This document shows, piece by piece, positions 25,908-33,656 of a stretch of DNA of 64,000 nt. Within the stretch, counting starts at the first letter, position 1. Each line of letters begins with the position of its first letter. A program made the translations under genes and the position numbers. This stretch comes from Sporanaerobacter acetigenes DSM 13106 (GTDB taxonomy: Bacteria > Bacillota > Clostridia > Tissierellales > Sporanaerobacteraceae), in the NCBI RefSeq assembly GCF_900130025.1, contig NZ_FQXR01000005.1, positions 1 through 64,000 of the forward strand, given 5' to 3'. The notes under the pieces were generated by a model, which was not told the DNA's origin, did not search any database, and saw nothing but the letters and a program-made list of their open reading frames with translations.

Positions 25908-26687
25908 ATGAAAAATAAAATTTTGAAATGTATAAGTACTATAGACTATTTTGATAAAGATTTTTACAATGCAATAGATATTGGAGTTGAAATACAAGAC
26001 TTTACAGAGCCTAGTTTGTTAGATAGTGGATGGAAAGAAACAGTAGAAAAATATAAAGAAAGTTTACAGGATTTTTCCAATACATTATCTATTCATGGGC
26101 CTTTTTTAGATTTAAAACCCATAAGTCCAGATAGAACAATTAAAGAAGCAAGCATCAATAGATATATAACTACATTAAATATTGGGGAAAAATTAAATGC
26201 AGATTATATAGTATTTCATAGTCAGATTAACCCATGGATAAATGACCCAATACTTAAAAGTCTCAACAACAATTTAAATAGAAAATTTTGGGTAGAAATA
26301 TTAGAAAAAGTAGAGGATTTTAAAGGTACTATACTTATAGAAAATGTATTTGAAGATGATCCAGTACTACTTAAAGAACTTATAGATACTATAGATCTGC
26401 CCAATATAAAGGTCTGTTTAGACATAGGTCATGCCAAGCTTAGAGACGATATAGAATATTGGATAAACGTTTTAAAAGAAAATATAGAATATATTCATCT
26501 TCATTGGAATAGAGGAGTATATGATGAACATCTAAAACCTTCTTGTGCAAATTTTTTGTATGTAAAAGAATTGCTAAAAAAATATGAAATAAGTCCCTAT
26601 ATAGCATTGGAATATGATTTATGTAACCGATGCAATGGGGACGGTTCTTTTTGCATCGAAGAAGCAATAGAAATATTTAATGAATAG
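25908..26687 (+). CDS. TIM-barrel sugar phosphate isomerase/endonuclease IV-like protein
   Basis: 259 residues of the xylose-isomerase-like TIM-barrel family: LSIHGPFLDLKP, YIVFHSQIN, ILIENVFED, VCLDIGHAKL, EYIHLHWNRG and YIALEYDL hold the metal-binding His, Glu and Asp at strand ends. The substrate is unknown. The start is ATG 25908; the ATG at 25896 is part of the GGAGG ribosome site. The last 20 codons include a REP-like hairpin (26628-26658) translated as CNRCNGDGSFCIEE, giving three cysteines foreign to the family. It lies 10 bp before the ABC exporter pair and is probably cotranscribed with it. Confidence 0.82.
   Translation: MKNKILKCISTIDYFDKDFYNAIDIGVEIQDFTEPSLLDSGWKETVEKYKESLQDFSNTLSIHGPFLDLKPISPDRTIKEASINRYITTLNIGEKLNADYIVFHSQINPWINDPILKSLNNNLNRKFWVEILEKVEDFKGTILIENVFEDDPVLLKELIDTIDLPNIKVCLDIGHAKLRDDIEYWINVLKENIEYIHLHWNRGVYDEHLKPSCANFLYVKELLKKYEISPYIALEYDLCNRCNGDGSFCIEEAIEIFNE
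26628..26658. repeat. REP-like hairpin inside a coding region
   Basis: CGATGCAA (26628-26635) and TTGCATCG (26651-26658) flank a loop containing GGGGACGGTTCT, the core also present on the minus strand at 6197-6207. It is read in frame near the C-terminus of the TIM-barrel protein. Confidence 0.6.
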
Positions 26688-26697
26688 GATGGTCTAA

Positions 26698-28449
26698 ATG
26701 AAAAAAGTTAAATTTGAACCCCCTAAGGAAAGGGAAAGGCTATTGTCTTATGTCATAAAATATCATATGCAGTTTCTCACAACAGCTATTTCAGGCATAT
26801 TTTTCAATTCTGCAATTGTACTTGGGCCTATTTTTCAAGGAAAGTTGTTGGATGCAGCTACTGTAGCAACAAATGTTCAAGAAATAGCTAAGGCTGGTTT
26901 AGAGTTTATTGGTGTCACTTTATCTTTTCAGATTGCTAGGTTCTTTAAGAGATATTATGTAAGAGATATGGCCAATCGAATGAGTGGTGATATGCGTGTT
27001 GGTATAATGGAATCCATACTAAATATGGATTTAAATGTTCTGGAAAGGGAAAAACCAGGAGATATGATGGCTACTACTATGGGAGATGTAGATATTGTTG
27101 TTGAAGCTGTGAGAAAAACCATTACGGAATTGTGGGATACTGGAGTTCTCATGCTTGCTTATTGGGTTGCACTTATGCGTTATGATATTAAAATAACTTT
27201 GATAGCATCTATTCCTATTCCGTTAGTTATACTACTTACTCAAACTATGAAAAAAACTGTTCATTCCAAAGCTAAGGATGCAAGAGATGCTACTTCAAAG
27301 ACAACTACTCAAATTAGAAAATTGATTTCACAAATAGATATAATGCGTTTATATGGAAGAGAAGAAGCGGAAATAGAAAGATTAGAAGACAAATTGACTG
27401 TACAAGCTGATAAAAATGTCATCTTAAGTATTTTTAAAAATGGATTAGCTCCTGTTTATTCTGTATTGGCAAGCCTTGGAATTGTTGTAGTCATATATTT
27501 AGGAGGCAATAAGGTCATTGATGGAAGTTGGACTATTGGTATTTTTACAGCATATATAGCCATGTTTACAGCATTGGCAGTGAGAACAACTACTGCTGCG
27601 AAAGTTTTCAATATTCAACAAGGTGCTAAGGCTTCTTGGGACAGGGTATTAGGACTCATAAATGTAGAAAATACAGTACCTGTTCAAAGTGTAGAAGGCC
27701 TTAAGCCAAAAGAGATAGCTGTAGAAAATTTGTCCTTTAAATATCCAACTAGTGAAGAATATGCAATTCAAAATATTTCTTTTAAAGCTTCAACTGGTAT
27801 GATAATTGGCATAACTGGCTCTGTAGGTTCAGGGAAAAGTGCGCTAGCTCTTGCACTTACAGGACTCTATGATTATGATGGAAAGATTTTTTTAGGAAAT
27901 GTCGATTTAAAAGACATTCCCTATGAGAGAAAATTGGCTACAATTACATATATGGGTCATGATCCTTTCCTTTTTTCAGATACTTTGAAAAATAATATTA
28001 CTTGGAATGATGATGACAATGAAAAATTAGATAAGGTACTCTATATTGCAGATTTAAAACAAGATATTGAAGACTTTGAAAATGGTATAAATACAGAAAT
28101 TGGAGAAAGAGGCACAAAAGTTTCTGGAGGTCAAAGGCAGAGAATAGCTTTGGCAAGAGCTCTATATAAAGATGCCAATATAGCCATACTTGATGATCCT
28201 TTTTCTGCTGTAGACATAAATACAGAAGCTAAAATCATTGAAAATCTAAGACAAAATCAAGATGGAAGGACTATATTTATTTTTTCACATAGACTTCATG
28301 CTTTCAAGTATACAGATATGGTTTTAGTCCTTGACAAAGGGAAAATTGTCCAAAGTGGTACTCACAATGAGTTAATAAATACTGAAGGTATATACAGTAA
28401 AATCATAGATTCACAACAATTTTTAGGAGGTGAATCGGTTGAAAAATAA
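26698..28449 (+). CDS. ABC exporter half-transporter, degenerate-site subunit
   Basis: 583 residues: six-helix transmembrane domain (about 20-310) fused to an ATPase with Walker A GSVGSGKSAL, signature VSGGQRQRIALARAL and Walker B AILDDPFSAVD. The catalytic glutamate after Walker B is Asp (LDDPF). That change is typical of the degenerate site in heterodimeric exporters of the LmrCD/BmrCD/TM287-288 type. Its signature is intact, which completes the active site of the partner encoded next with an 11-bp overlap. The pair is expected to export lipophilic compounds or lipids. Confidence 0.93.
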   Translation: MKKVKFEPPKERERLLSYVIKYHMQFLTTAISGIFFNSAIVLGPIFQGKLLDAATVATNVQEIAKAGLEFIGVTLSFQIARFFKRYYVRDMANRMSGDMRVGIMESILNMDLNVLEREKPGDMMATTMGDVDIVVEAVRKTITELWDTGVLMLAYWVALMRYDIKITLIASIPIPLVILLTQTMKKTVHSKAKDARDATSKTTTQIRKLISQIDIMRLYGREEAEIERLEDKLTVQADKNVILSIFKNGLAPVYSVLASLGIVVVIYLGGNKVIDGSWTIGIFTAYIAMFTALAVRTTTAAKVFNIQQGAKASWDRVLGLINVENTVPVQSVEGLKPKEIAVENLSFKYPTSEEYAIQNISFKASTGMIIGITGSVGSGKSALALALTGLYDYDGKIFLGNVDLKDIPYERKLATITYMGHDPFLFSDTLKNNITWNDDDNEKLDKVLYIADLKQDIEDFENGINTEIGERGTKVSGGQRQRIALARALYKDANIAILDDPFSAVDINTEAKIIENLRQNQDGRTIFIFSHRLHAFKYTDMVLVLDKGKIVQSGTHNELINTEGIYSKIIDSQQFLGGESVEK

Positions 28450-30178
28450 AATAGTATCTAATGCCATTAAGATAAGTTGTAAAGAAAAAATTTTATATAT
28501 TATATTTTTAATCATTGCAATTGTTGCTGGTATTGTCATGCAATTGATTCCACCTCAAATTTTGAAAAGTATTATAGACAACAATATTTCAAAAGGGGTT
28601 TATGAGGGCATATGGAAATTGTCATTATATTATTTACTAGCTGTAGTGTTTAGTGGTGCTTTTGATTTCTTGCGTGAATTCATGATGGCAATTATTGGTC
28701 AGAACATACTACTAAATATTCGCTTGAATATGGCAAAAAAGCTATCCAAATTACCTATATCATATTTTTCAAACAATGCTGTTGGTGAGATAATGAGCAA
28801 GTTTACTCAAGATGTAGATGCTGTTGGTACACTTTTCACTAGTGGGCTTATAGGAATAATATCTGATGGATTAAAAACAATAGGTATTATAATATCAATA
28901 TATATTTTAAGCCCTAAATTGGCATTGTATGTGCTCGTTTTAATTCCTATAATATATTTGATTGCTAGATTTTTTAAATCCAATACCTTTAAATCTCAAA
29001 TGGATGCAAGAAAAGCTGTTGGACATATCAATGGCTCAGTTCAAGAAATTTTCAATGGATTAAGGACTATTAAAATATTTGGAATGGAAAACTATTTTAT
29101 ATCTGATTTTCAGGAACCACTAAATCAAAATCTTGAAGCTGTTCATAAAACCAGTACATTAGATTCTATATTTCCATGTATAATGCAAATACTAAGGGCA
29201 ATTGTCATAACAATTGCTGTAATTGTAGCTGCACCAAAGGGATTGGGAAGTTTAGGGATTAGTATTGGTTCAATTGCAGCTGCAGTTGATTTGATATCAA
29301 GAATGCTTGCGCCCATTGAAGCTATAGCTGTAGAGTTTCAGACAATACAAGAAGCTATTTCTGGGCTTGAAAGGATAAATGAGTTTGACAGTGAAGAGGA
29401 AGAGATTAAATATATACAAGAAAAGCCTGAATTGATGAAGGATGTTTCCATATCTGTTCAGGATGTTTCTTTTGCCTATGACAATGGCAAAGAAATTGTT
29501 CAAAATATTTCATTTGATGTAAAGCAAGGAACTAAAGCTGCATTGGTAGGGAGAACAGGAGCTGGGAAAAGTACTATTTTAAATCTTGTGGCAGGTTTAT
29601 ATAGACCAAAAGAAGGAAGCATAAAAATAGGTGGTATGGATCCTTTTGAAATGCCATTTGATATGCGCCGTAGAACTATTGGAATTGTACCTCAAGCTTT
29701 TCCAATATATGATGGCACAGTTAAAGAAGCAATCACACTATATGATGAAACCATCACAGAAGAAGAAATAATAGCTGCAGCTAAAAGTGTTGGACTCCAT
29801 GAAGATATCATGAAACTTTCAAATGGATATGATACTTTTATTGGAGAAGGAGAAATAAAGTTTTCTCATGGTCAATATCAATTGTTGTCTCTTGCCTGTG
29901 CACTAGTGTGCAATCCACCTATATTACTTCTTGACGAAGTAACATCAGGACTTGATTCTATAACAGAGGCAAAGATATTTAAGGTTTTGAGAGAAGTATC
30001 TAAGGACAGAACAATTCTAACGATAAGTCACAGAATATCTGGAATAATCGATGCTGACAAAGTCGTTATATTGGAAAAAGGGAAAATTGTCGAAACTGGT
30101 ACACCAGAAGAACTTGCAGGAAAAGATGGCTGGTATGCTAAATACAATCAAATTGAACAATTAGGTTGGAAGATATAG
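28439..30178 (+). CDS. ABC exporter half-transporter, catalytic subunit
   Basis: 579 residues: six-helix domain (about 15-305) and an ATPase with Walker A GRTGAGKST, Q-loop GIVPQAF, Walker B ILLLDEVTSGLD with the catalytic Glu, and H-loop TISHR. The signature is degenerate, FSHGQYQ in place of LSGGQ. In a heterodimer this signature pairs with the Asp-type Walker B of the upstream subunit, so the two defects fall in the same composite site. The start is TTG 28439, eight bases after AGGAGG; GTG 28430 is too close. A terminator follows. Confidence 0.93.
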   Translation: MKNKIVSNAIKISCKEKILYIIFLIIAIVAGIVMQLIPPQILKSIIDNNISKGVYEGIWKLSLYYLLAVVFSGAFDFLREFMMAIIGQNILLNIRLNMAKKLSKLPISYFSNNAVGEIMSKFTQDVDAVGTLFTSGLIGIISDGLKTIGIIISIYILSPKLALYVLVLIPIIYLIARFFKSNTFKSQMDARKAVGHINGSVQEIFNGLRTIKIFGMENYFISDFQEPLNQNLEAVHKTSTLDSIFPCIMQILRAIVITIAVIVAAPKGLGSLGISIGSIAAAVDLISRMLAPIEAIAVEFQTIQEAISGLERINEFDSEEEEIKYIQEKPELMKDVSISVQDVSFAYDNGKEIVQNISFDVKQGTKAALVGRTGAGKSTILNLVAGLYRPKEGSIKIGGMDPFEMPFDMRRRTIGIVPQAFPIYDGTVKEAITLYDETITEEEIIAAAKSVGLHEDIMKLSNGYDTFIGEGEIKFSHGQYQLLSLACALVCNPPILLLDEVTSGLDSITEAKIFKVLREVSKDRTILTISHRISGIIDADKVVILEKGKIVETGTPEELAGKDGWYAKYNQIEQLGWKI

Positions 30179-30184
30179 AAAATA

Positions 30185-30217
30185 AAAATACTAGCAAATA
30201 TTTGCTAGTATTTTTTA
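30185..30217 (+). terminator. intrinsic terminator
   Basis: ATACTAGCAAA pairs with TTTGCTAGTAT and runs into TTTTTT, right after the ABC exporter operon. Confidence 0.93.
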
Positions 30218-30364
30218 TACTATAAAAAAAATCAATAATGGCAATAGGTATTATAAAAAGATTCAATAAGATTGGTAACATGCTTATTTTATATATAAAA
30301 TATAAATGACAAACTCTAAAAATGTTTTATAAATAGAAAGCTTTATATGAAAGGAGAAAAAATT

Positions 30365-31513
30365 ATGAATGATTTGCCAAAGATATTTAATGATTTTAGT
30401 GAGGCCAGAAGAAATTCATTTATAAAGGTAAAAGAATATAAAGATGAAGGTGAAAATATAGTCGGGATATTTTGTACTTTTACTCCAGTTGAAATCATAT
30501 ATGCATCAGGTGCCTATCCTATTTCGCTTTGTGGCATGAGTGATGAAACAATATCGGATGCTGAAAGAGATCTTCCTAAAAATTTATGCCCACTGATAAA
30601 ATCTAGTTATGGTTTTGCAATAACACAAAAATGTCCTTTTACATATTTCTCAGATATATTGGTAGGTGAAACTACTTGTGATGGAAAGAAAAAGATGTAT
30701 GAATATTTAGGACAAATCAAGCCAATGCATGTTATGCAGCTTCCACAAGCAGTAGATAGAGAACATGCATATTTAGTTTGGAAAAATGAGATTATTTTAT
30801 TGAAAGAAAGATTAGAAAAAGAATTTAATGTTGAAATAACAGATGACGATTTGAGAAAAGCTATAGCAAAGTGTAATGAAACGAGAAATGTATTAAAAGA
30901 ATTGTATTCACTTGGAAAAATGTGTCCACCTCCTTTAACTGGAATGGAGATTCATACTGTACTTCAAGGTGCAAATTTTACCTTTGACAAAGATGAACAA
31001 AATAAAAAAATAAAAGATATGATATCAGAATTAAAAGAAGAATACAAAAAAGGAGTCAGAAAAGTAAGTGAAGATGCTCCTAGAATAATGATAACAGGTT
31101 GTCCTATTGGAGGAGTTGCAGAGAAGATTATACCTCTTATAGAAGAAAGTGGAGCAGTAGTTGTATGTTATGAAAATTGCAGCGGCGAAAAAGAACTTTC
31201 ACAATTAGTTGATGAGACCAAAGATCCAATAGATGCATTAACTGAAAAATATTTAAACATTGGATGTTCAGTTATGGCACCAAATGATGCAAGGCTTGAA
31301 TGTATGAATGAAATGATAGATGAATACAAGATTGATGGTGTAATAGATATAATTCTACAGGCTTGTCATACTTATAATGTAGAAACTCATAGAATCAAGA
31401 ATTTTGTTACTGGTGAGAAAAACATACCATATATGAGTATAGAAACTGACTATTCTAAAGCTGACGAGGGACAATTGAAGACTAGAATAGCAGCTTTTAT
31501 AGAGATGATATAA
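30365..31513 (+). CDS. double-cubane-cluster anaerobic reductase, 2-hydroxyacyl-CoA dehydratase D-like
   Basis: 382 residues of the HgdB/HgdC-like (2-hydroxyacyl-CoA dehydratase D component) fold, single-subunit type known as YjiM/DCCP. Characterised relatives carry an [Fe8S9] double-cubane cluster and reduce small molecules such as acetylene with ATP-driven electrons. Candidate cluster cysteines are C37, C56, C75, C90 and C105, clustered in the first third. The natural substrate of the family is not known. ATG 30365 follows AAGGAG; the ATG at 30347 lies ahead of that site. The activase follows after 22 bp, so both parts of the system are present. Confidence 0.88.
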   Translation: MNDLPKIFNDFSEARRNSFIKVKEYKDEGENIVGIFCTFTPVEIIYASGAYPISLCGMSDETISDAERDLPKNLCPLIKSSYGFAITQKCPFTYFSDILVGETTCDGKKKMYEYLGQIKPMHVMQLPQAVDREHAYLVWKNEIILLKERLEKEFNVEITDDDLRKAIAKCNETRNVLKELYSLGKMCPPPLTGMEIHTVLQGANFTFDKDEQNKKIKDMISELKEEYKKGVRKVSEDAPRIMITGCPIGGVAEKIIPLIEESGAVVVCYENCSGEKELSQLVDETKDPIDALTEKYLNIGCSVMAPNDARLECMNEMIDEYKIDGVIDIILQACHTYNVETHRIKNFVTGEKNIPYMSIETDYSKADEGQLKTRIAAFIEMI

Positions 31514-31535
31514 GATATTGTGAGGAGGATTTGAA

Positions 31536-32288
31536 ATGTATTATGCTGGAGTTGACATTGGTTCTACAGCAGCCAAAACAGCAGTATTTGAAAATGATAA
31601 ATTGATAGATACATTTGTTATACCTACAGGTTGGAGCAGTATTGAAACTGCTAACAAAATAAAAGAAAGAATCATATCTAAAGGGATAAATGGAAATGAA
31701 ATAAAAGTAATAGCTACAGGTTATGGAAGAGTATCTGTTCCCTATGCTCATAAAACCATTACAGAAATAACTTGTCATGGAAAAGGAGCAGCATATCTTA
31801 CAGGAGAAGATTGTACAGTAGTAGATATAGGAGGACAAGATACAAAGGTCATCACTGTGGAAAATGGTATGATAGTAGATTTCATAATGAATGACAAATG
31901 TTCTGCAGGTACAGGAAGATTTTTAGAGATTATGGCAAACACACTGGGAGTTGATATAGATGCACTATGTGCTTTGGCTCAAAATGGGAGTGGTATCACT
32001 ATAAGTTCTATGTGTACTGTATTTGCAGAATCTGAAGTCATAAGTCTTATTGGCAGGGGAGAGAAAAAAGAAGATATAGCCTATGCAATAATAGATTCTA
32101 TTGTGAGCAAAGTAGCTTCTCTATGTAGAAAGCATTCAGATGGGACAAATTATTTTTTGACAGGTGGATTATGTGAATGTGAGTATATAGTAAATAGCTT
32201 GTCAGAGAAACTTAAAAGTCCTGTCAAAACAAATCCTATGGCTAGATATGCTGGAGCTATAGGTGCTGGTATTTTAGCTCAAAAATGA
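31536..32288 (+). CDS. acyl-CoA dehydratase activase-type ATPase (double-cubane reductase component)
   Basis: 250 residues of the BadF/BadG/HgdC ASKHA ATPase family. ATP-site motifs are GVDIGSTAAKTAV at the N-terminus, VVDIGGQDTK and FLTGGLCE. C122 (NDKCSAGTGRFLE) and C160 (SSMCTVFAESEV) are the expected ligands of the [4Fe-4S] cluster shared across the homodimer. It hydrolyses ATP to push electrons at very low potential into the partner reductase encoded immediately upstream. Oxygen sensitivity is expected. ATG 31536 follows AGGAGG. Confidence 0.93.
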   Translation: MYYAGVDIGSTAAKTAVFENDKLIDTFVIPTGWSSIETANKIKERIISKGINGNEIKVIATGYGRVSVPYAHKTITEITCHGKGAAYLTGEDCTVVDIGGQDTKVITVENGMIVDFIMNDKCSAGTGRFLEIMANTLGVDIDALCALAQNGSGITISSMCTVFAESEVISLIGRGEKKEDIAYAIIDSIVSKVASLCRKHSDGTNYFLTGGLCECEYIVNSLSEKLKSPVKTNPMARYAGAIGAGILAQK

Positions 32289-32344
32289 ATAAAAAATTTT
32301 TATCTGCAAAAGATAATTAGAGAAAATATTTGGAGGTGATTATT

Positions 32345-32803
32345 CTGCAGATAAATCTTACTCAAAAAGAGAGAATGTTATTGGAAGATGGAAAGAAACA
32401 AGAAGATTTATGTGTTAAAAAATATCAAGCTTATGCAAATCAAGTTCAAGATCCCCAGCTTAAAAATCTGCTTACAGAAATTGCTGGAGAGGAACAACAT
32501 CATTATGACATGATCAATCAAATGCTGCAGGGCATGGAGCCAAATATGACTCATAGTGGTGGAAATTCTACCGTACAAAACAATACATTTCAAGGAGTTA
32601 GTGGAAATTCAGAAGATAAAACTCTTTTGGAAGATTTGTTGTCTACTGAAAAGTATGTATCTGGTTTTTATGATACAACTGTGTTTGAATCAGCAGAACC
32701 TAAAGTTCGTCAAGCTATTCAACATATACAAAAAGATGAACAAGGACATGGGGAAAAATTGTTCAATTATATGAATAGTCATGGAATGTACAATGTAAAA
32801 TAA
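32345..32803 (+). CDS. CotF-family spore coat protein, apparent CTG start
   Basis: 152 residues with two ferritin-like helical pairs typical of the Coat_F family (NLTQKERMLLEDGKKQEDLC and EEQHHYDMINQMLQGM; LLEDLLSTEKYVSGFYD and HIQKDEQGHGEKLFNYM). It marks the host as a spore former. Family members usually begin just before NLTQKE. The only codon there is CTG at 32345, with an excellent GGAGGTGAT at 32332-32340. The alternatives TTG 32330 and GTG 32336 overlap or precede that site, so CTG initiation is the best reading. Follows the reductase pair by 56 bp. Confidence 0.85.
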   Translation: MQINLTQKERMLLEDGKKQEDLCVKKYQAYANQVQDPQLKNLLTEIAGEEQHHYDMINQMLQGMEPNMTHSGGNSTVQNNTFQGVSGNSEDKTLLEDLLSTEKYVSGFYDTTVFESAEPKVRQAIQHIQKDEQGHGEKLFNYMNSHGMYNVK

Positions 32804-32840
32804 ATATTGGATGAGCGATATTGCTCATCCAATATTTTTA
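32803..32840. terminator. bidirectional terminator
   Basis: AATATTGGATGAGC pairs with GCTCATCCAATATT and is flanked by T/A runs on both strands. It sits between the convergent cotF-like and HAD phosphatase genes. Confidence 0.88.
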
Positions 32841-33458
32841 GAACAATTCTTTAAAATTGTCGATTATAGTATCTGCCTTAGATAAATCTTGATTACCTGA
32901 ATTTTTATTTCTTATAGCAATGCATTTCATTCCTGCAGCTTTTGCTGCAATGATGCCATTTGTAGCATCTTCTATCACCAAACAATCTTCTGGTTTCAAA
33001 TTCATAGCACTTGCAGCTTTTAGAAATATTTCTGGATCTGGTTTTCCATTTAATACTTCTTCTCCGCTGATTATAACTTTGAAATATTTGTCTAGTTTAA
33101 AATTATCAACTATTAAATCTACTGTTTTCTTATTGTTGGAAGAGGCCAAAGCTAAAATATATCCCTTATATTGTAGAAATTTAATGAAATCTAAAATATT
33201 ATCCATAAGTTGAATTTTGTCTATATTTTGCTGAAATCTTTTCTTTTTTAGTTCTACTAGTTCTTCTATGGAGGGTTCTAAATTAAATCTTTCCTTGAAA
33301 ATACCCCACATTTTATAATCCGTAGTACCTACAAAAGATTCATGTTCTTTCCTATCTATAGCTCCTCCAAATTCCTCCAATATTTCTTTCTCAAGTTTAA
33401 AATGCAATGGTTCACTATCCACTATAACTCCATCCATATCAAAAATTATTCCCTTCAT
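32838..33458 (-). CDS. HAD-superfamily phosphatase, beta-phosphoglucomutase-like
   Basis: 206 residues. HAD motif I FDMDGVIVDSEPLH (nucleophile D7, acid/base D9), motif II ALASSNNKK, motif III Lys in NGKPDPEIFLKAA, and motif IV VIEDATNGIIAAKAAGM. The helical cap after motif I is of the C1 beta-phosphoglucomutase/phosphatase type. The substrate is likely a sugar or nucleotide phosphate but cannot be fixed. Single gene, convergent with the coat protein gene. Confidence 0.92.
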   Translation of the reverse strand: MKGIIFDMDGVIVDSEPLHFKLEKEILEEFGGAIDRKEHESFVGTTDYKMWGIFKERFNLEPSIEELVELKKKRFQQNIDKIQLMDNILDFIKFLQYKGYILALASSNNKKTVDLIVDNFKLDKYFKVIISGEEVLNGKPDPEIFLKAASAMNLKPEDCLVIEDATNGIIAAKAAGMKCIAIRNKNSGNQDLSKADTIIDNFKELF

Positions 33459-33509
33459 AATGCATAACTCCTTTAAATTAATTTAATTATCTTGTGACTA
33501 GCGACATTA

Positions 33510-33535
33510 TATTTGCTATAATATAATAGCAAATA
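33510..33535. promoter_or_regulatory. 26-bp palindrome, candidate operator
   Basis: TATTTGCTAT (33510-33519) and ATAGCAAATA (33526-33535) are perfect inverted arms around AATATA, between the divergent HAD and phosphate symporter genes. The centre contains a TATAAT-like sequence, so a repressor bound here would block a promoter. A TGTCGACA palindrome at about 33603-33610 lies further toward the symporter. Confidence 0.5.
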
Positions 33536-33656
33536 ATTATTTTATTATACAATATCATAAAATGTCGAAAATATAAAATAGAAATCGCATAAAGGATAAA
33601 TATGTCGACATTTTTTAAAAATGCATTTGTCTTAAATATCTTATGGAGGAAGAAAT

